Below, in pieces: positions 62,664 to 64,000 of a stretch of DNA of 64,000 nucleotides. A program made the position numbers and the translations under genes. The stretch comes from Prevotella sp. (lineage in GTDB: Bacteria > Bacteroidota > Bacteroidia > Bacteroidales > Bacteroidaceae). The stretch spans positions 45,261 to 109,260 of the forward strand of contig JAFRRN010000078.1 in NCBI GenBank assembly GCA_017428055.1, read 5' to 3'. The notes below the pieces were generated by a model. It was not told where the DNA came from. It made no database searches and saw nothing but the letters and a program-made list of their open reading frames with translations. How positions within the stretch are numbered: the stretch's first letter is position 1; each line of letters begins with the position of its first letter.

Positions 62664-63230
62664 ATGAACGACATTCAAGCAATCCAAAGCAAGATTTATG
62701 AGATTCGTGGTCAACGAGTGATGCTCGACTTCGACCTCGCAGAGTTGTACCAAGCGGAGACCCGTGTCTTGAACCAAGCAGTAAAGCGCAACATCAGCCG
62801 CTTCCCCGACGATTTCATGTTCCGACTGACAGAAACGGAATGGGGACTCATCTCATCACAATTTGTGATGACATCAAGGGCGAAACGCCCCAAGTCCGCA
62901 TCGCCTCTTGCGTTTACAGAACACGGGGCGTTAATGCTTTCAAGTGTTTTGCGAAGTGAAGTCGCAGTGGAGACAAGCATCAAGGTTACTCGCGCTTTCG
63001 TCGCCATGCGACAGGCACTATTTACATCCCCTTTGCCTATAAAACTGTTAGAACTGGAAAGTAATATCAACAACTTGCGCGACGAGGTGGACGACATCCT
63101 CCACGACCAGAACGACATCAACGAGTCTACCCGCGCCCAGTTAGATGCCATCAGCACGGCGTTGGCGGAGCTGCAAGCCAAGGAGCCGAGGATGAGGCCA
63201 CGGAGGAAAATCGGGTTCGTGCAGGATTGA
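62664..63230 (+). CDS. ORF6N-domain protein, second copy
   Basis: A 188-residue protein from the ATG at 62664; upstream in-frame codons are outside the conserved start. The first 77 bases match the first copy at 75 positions, and a 75-base segment near the end (63105-63179) is identical to 62459-62533. Between them the copies diverge, though both remain ORF6N-like (ISRFPDDFMFRLTETEWGLI, LAFTEHGALMLSSVLRSEVA). The coiled-coil is NINNLRDEVDDILHDQND. It contains TCACAATTTGTGA. No separate promoter is clear, so it is probably read from the first copy's transcript, 73 bases away. Confidence 0.9.
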   Translation: MNDIQAIQSKIYEIRGQRVMLDFDLAELYQAETRVLNQAVKRNISRFPDDFMFRLTETEWGLISSQFVMTSRAKRPKSASPLAFTEHGALMLSSVLRSEVAVETSIKVTRAFVAMRQALFTSPLPIKLLELESNINNLRDEVDDILHDQNDINESTRAQLDAISTALAELQAKEPRMRPRRKIGFVQD

Positions 63231-63467
63231 GCGTGACAAGAATCTTCAATGAAATCCCCGTGTATATGGTTTATTTTCCTAAATTCAACCATATTTAGGA
63301 AAAAAGTGACGCATGTAAATATCTCGTTTTTGAAACAATTTTGAAGTTTTTTGCTGCTAAAACCCGATAAAACGACACGAAAAACATGAAGAAAAACAAT
63401 AACTGTTTATGATGACGTAAACGTAAATAGTTGATAATCAACAAATTGCAATTACCGAGAAACAGAA

Positions 63468-63603
63468 AAACAGTTAAACAGTTTTTTTCGGGACTCCTGT
63501 TTTTCTGCTTATAGATAGTATTATAATATTATATATATATAATATTTATAATAAACTACTAATAGAGTTTGCGAGGTATTCGAAAAAAACTGTTTAACTG
63601 TTT
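63468..63603. repeat. Perfect 23-bp inverted repeat around an AT-rich core
   Basis: AAACAGTTAAACAGTTTTTTTCG type arm (63468-63490, 23 bases) and its exact complement at 63581-63603, 90 bases apart; the right arm is followed by one more AACTG repeat. The core contains TATAATATTATATATATATA-like sequence. Confidence 0.7.
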
Positions 63604-63649
63604 AACTGTTTTTTTCGCCTCTTTTCCAGTTGCCTATCCATACGGAAAA

Positions 63650-63721
63650 GGTTGACTCGCTCAGCCCAGAAGGTTGACCGCTTTCGCCAAAACGGTTGTC
63701 TCTATTCCTAAGCGTGTTGAC
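63650..63721. repeat. Degenerate 22-bp-step GGTTGAC repeat
   Basis: GGTTGAC at 63650 and 63672, GGTTGTC at 63694 and TGTTGAC at 63715 are spaced 22, 22 and 21 bases. The unit CGCTTTCGCCAAAACGGTTGTC resembles the 33631 repeat GGCTATAGCCAAAAGGGTTTGC. Confidence 0.5.
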
Positions 63722-64000
63722 TTTGTACGGAATAGGTAAATATTACATCTTATTTGAAATTCTAACAGGGAGGTTTCCCTGTTTCACGTAAACAATTTGT
63801 ATATATTTGGAATTTTAAAAGTTATTTTCCTAAAATCCGCAACTAATAGTTATGCGGACTTTTTTTGCAGTTCGGTTCTCCATTTGTCAATTCTCTTGCC
63901 ACTATAGACGAGATTATATGTGTCTATTTCCACACCTTCCCCTTACCCCGTCAAGCATTACAGGGGCTTTATGCTGTCGTTAACCCGCGAATTCGAATTA

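Larger units (their letters stand above)
63231..64000. other. AT-rich right end without a convincing gene
   Basis: 770 bases. It holds a perfect 23-bp inverted repeat, a very AT-rich core (63526-63560) and a 22-base-step repeat. Near 63840-63925 a minus-strand frame of about 27 codons ends in CAAAAAAAGTCCGCATAA, too short to call. The extreme end may contain the edge of a minus-strand gene, but no start or domain is seen. Confidence 0.4.

Noticed and set aside
63840-63925. Small minus-strand frame near the right end
   Set aside because: About 27 codons, ending TELQKKSA, with no start motif; too short to support a gene.
1-64000. Insertion sequences, transposases, integrases or rRNA operons
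   Set aside because: No transposase, recombinase or rRNA sequence could be recognised anywhere in the window.

Overview
The window looks like a chromosome segment of a gut or rumen Bacteroidota, most likely Prevotellaceae (Prevotella or Segatella type). The signs are a SusC/SusD pair, many large exported polysaccharide enzymes with Bacteroidota-style C-terminal tails, a 31-residue 'smalltalk' protein with its HU-like partner, and repeated TAnnTTTG -7 promoter elements, some with a TTTG box 19-20 bases upstream. Most of the window has medium GC. The first 3.3 kb, the stretch around 35.5-37.4 kb and the stretch around 58.8-60.5 kb are visibly more AT-rich and look like accessory DNA.

Left end (1-3.9 kb, minus strand): a compact cluster of a LytTR regulator, a membrane FHA protein with a zinc ribbon, a secreted caspase-like protease with an EF-hand loop, a single-pass acidic repeat-like protein broken at a 9-C tract, and a second zinc-ribbon/FHA protein that runs off the window. 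Just upstream is a roughly 400-nt structured RNA without an associated protein gene. It has several long-range helices whose G-U pairs fit only the minus strand, and it resembles HEARO/omega RNA. These two items are the most unusual content.

Middle (4-35 kb): mostly core and cell-envelope genes. They are an alpha/beta hydrolase, a MORN-GH25 lysozyme, a Rid-family protein, an RluA-type pseudouridine synthase, a TamB/TamA-like envelope pair, a TrpB-like synthase, a sodium:solute symporter divergent from an alginate-lyase-like enzyme coupled to an EEP phosphatase/nuclease, a GH2 enzyme with a double alpha/beta-hydrolase, a PAP2 phosphatase, a YhcG-type PD-(D/E)xK protein, metG and nadB.

35-50 kb: an AAA-type ATPase, a RelE-type module with a frameshifted toxin, a DacB-type D-Ala-D-Ala carboxypeptidase, a porin-like barrel, and a polysaccharide utilization locus. 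The locus has a tri-modular GH28-DUF1080-GH10 enzyme and an oxidoreductase on the minus strand, divergent from susC and susD. A dockerin/FISUMP protein follows.

50-64 kb: an M6 metalloprotease, divergent tRNA-Pro and tRNA-Phe, murF, a GH109-like enzyme, a nuclease, rpmE, and then a small island of toxin-like or defense-like modules (DUF4160-DUF2442, Mrr-like endonuclease, HEPN-MNT). The nuclease or toxin partner is broken in three modules across 36.7-60.1 kb: relE, the Mrr-like gene and the HEPN gene. The right end carries a smalltalk/HU pair split by a hairpin-repeat array, a tandem ORF6N pair with near-identical ends and divergent cores, and an AT-rich, repeat-rich stretch without a gene. 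Two short repeat families recur between genes: a 22-bp-period repeat at three loci and a GCAC-N3-GTGC / TCGCC-N3-GGCGA hairpin unit at two loci.
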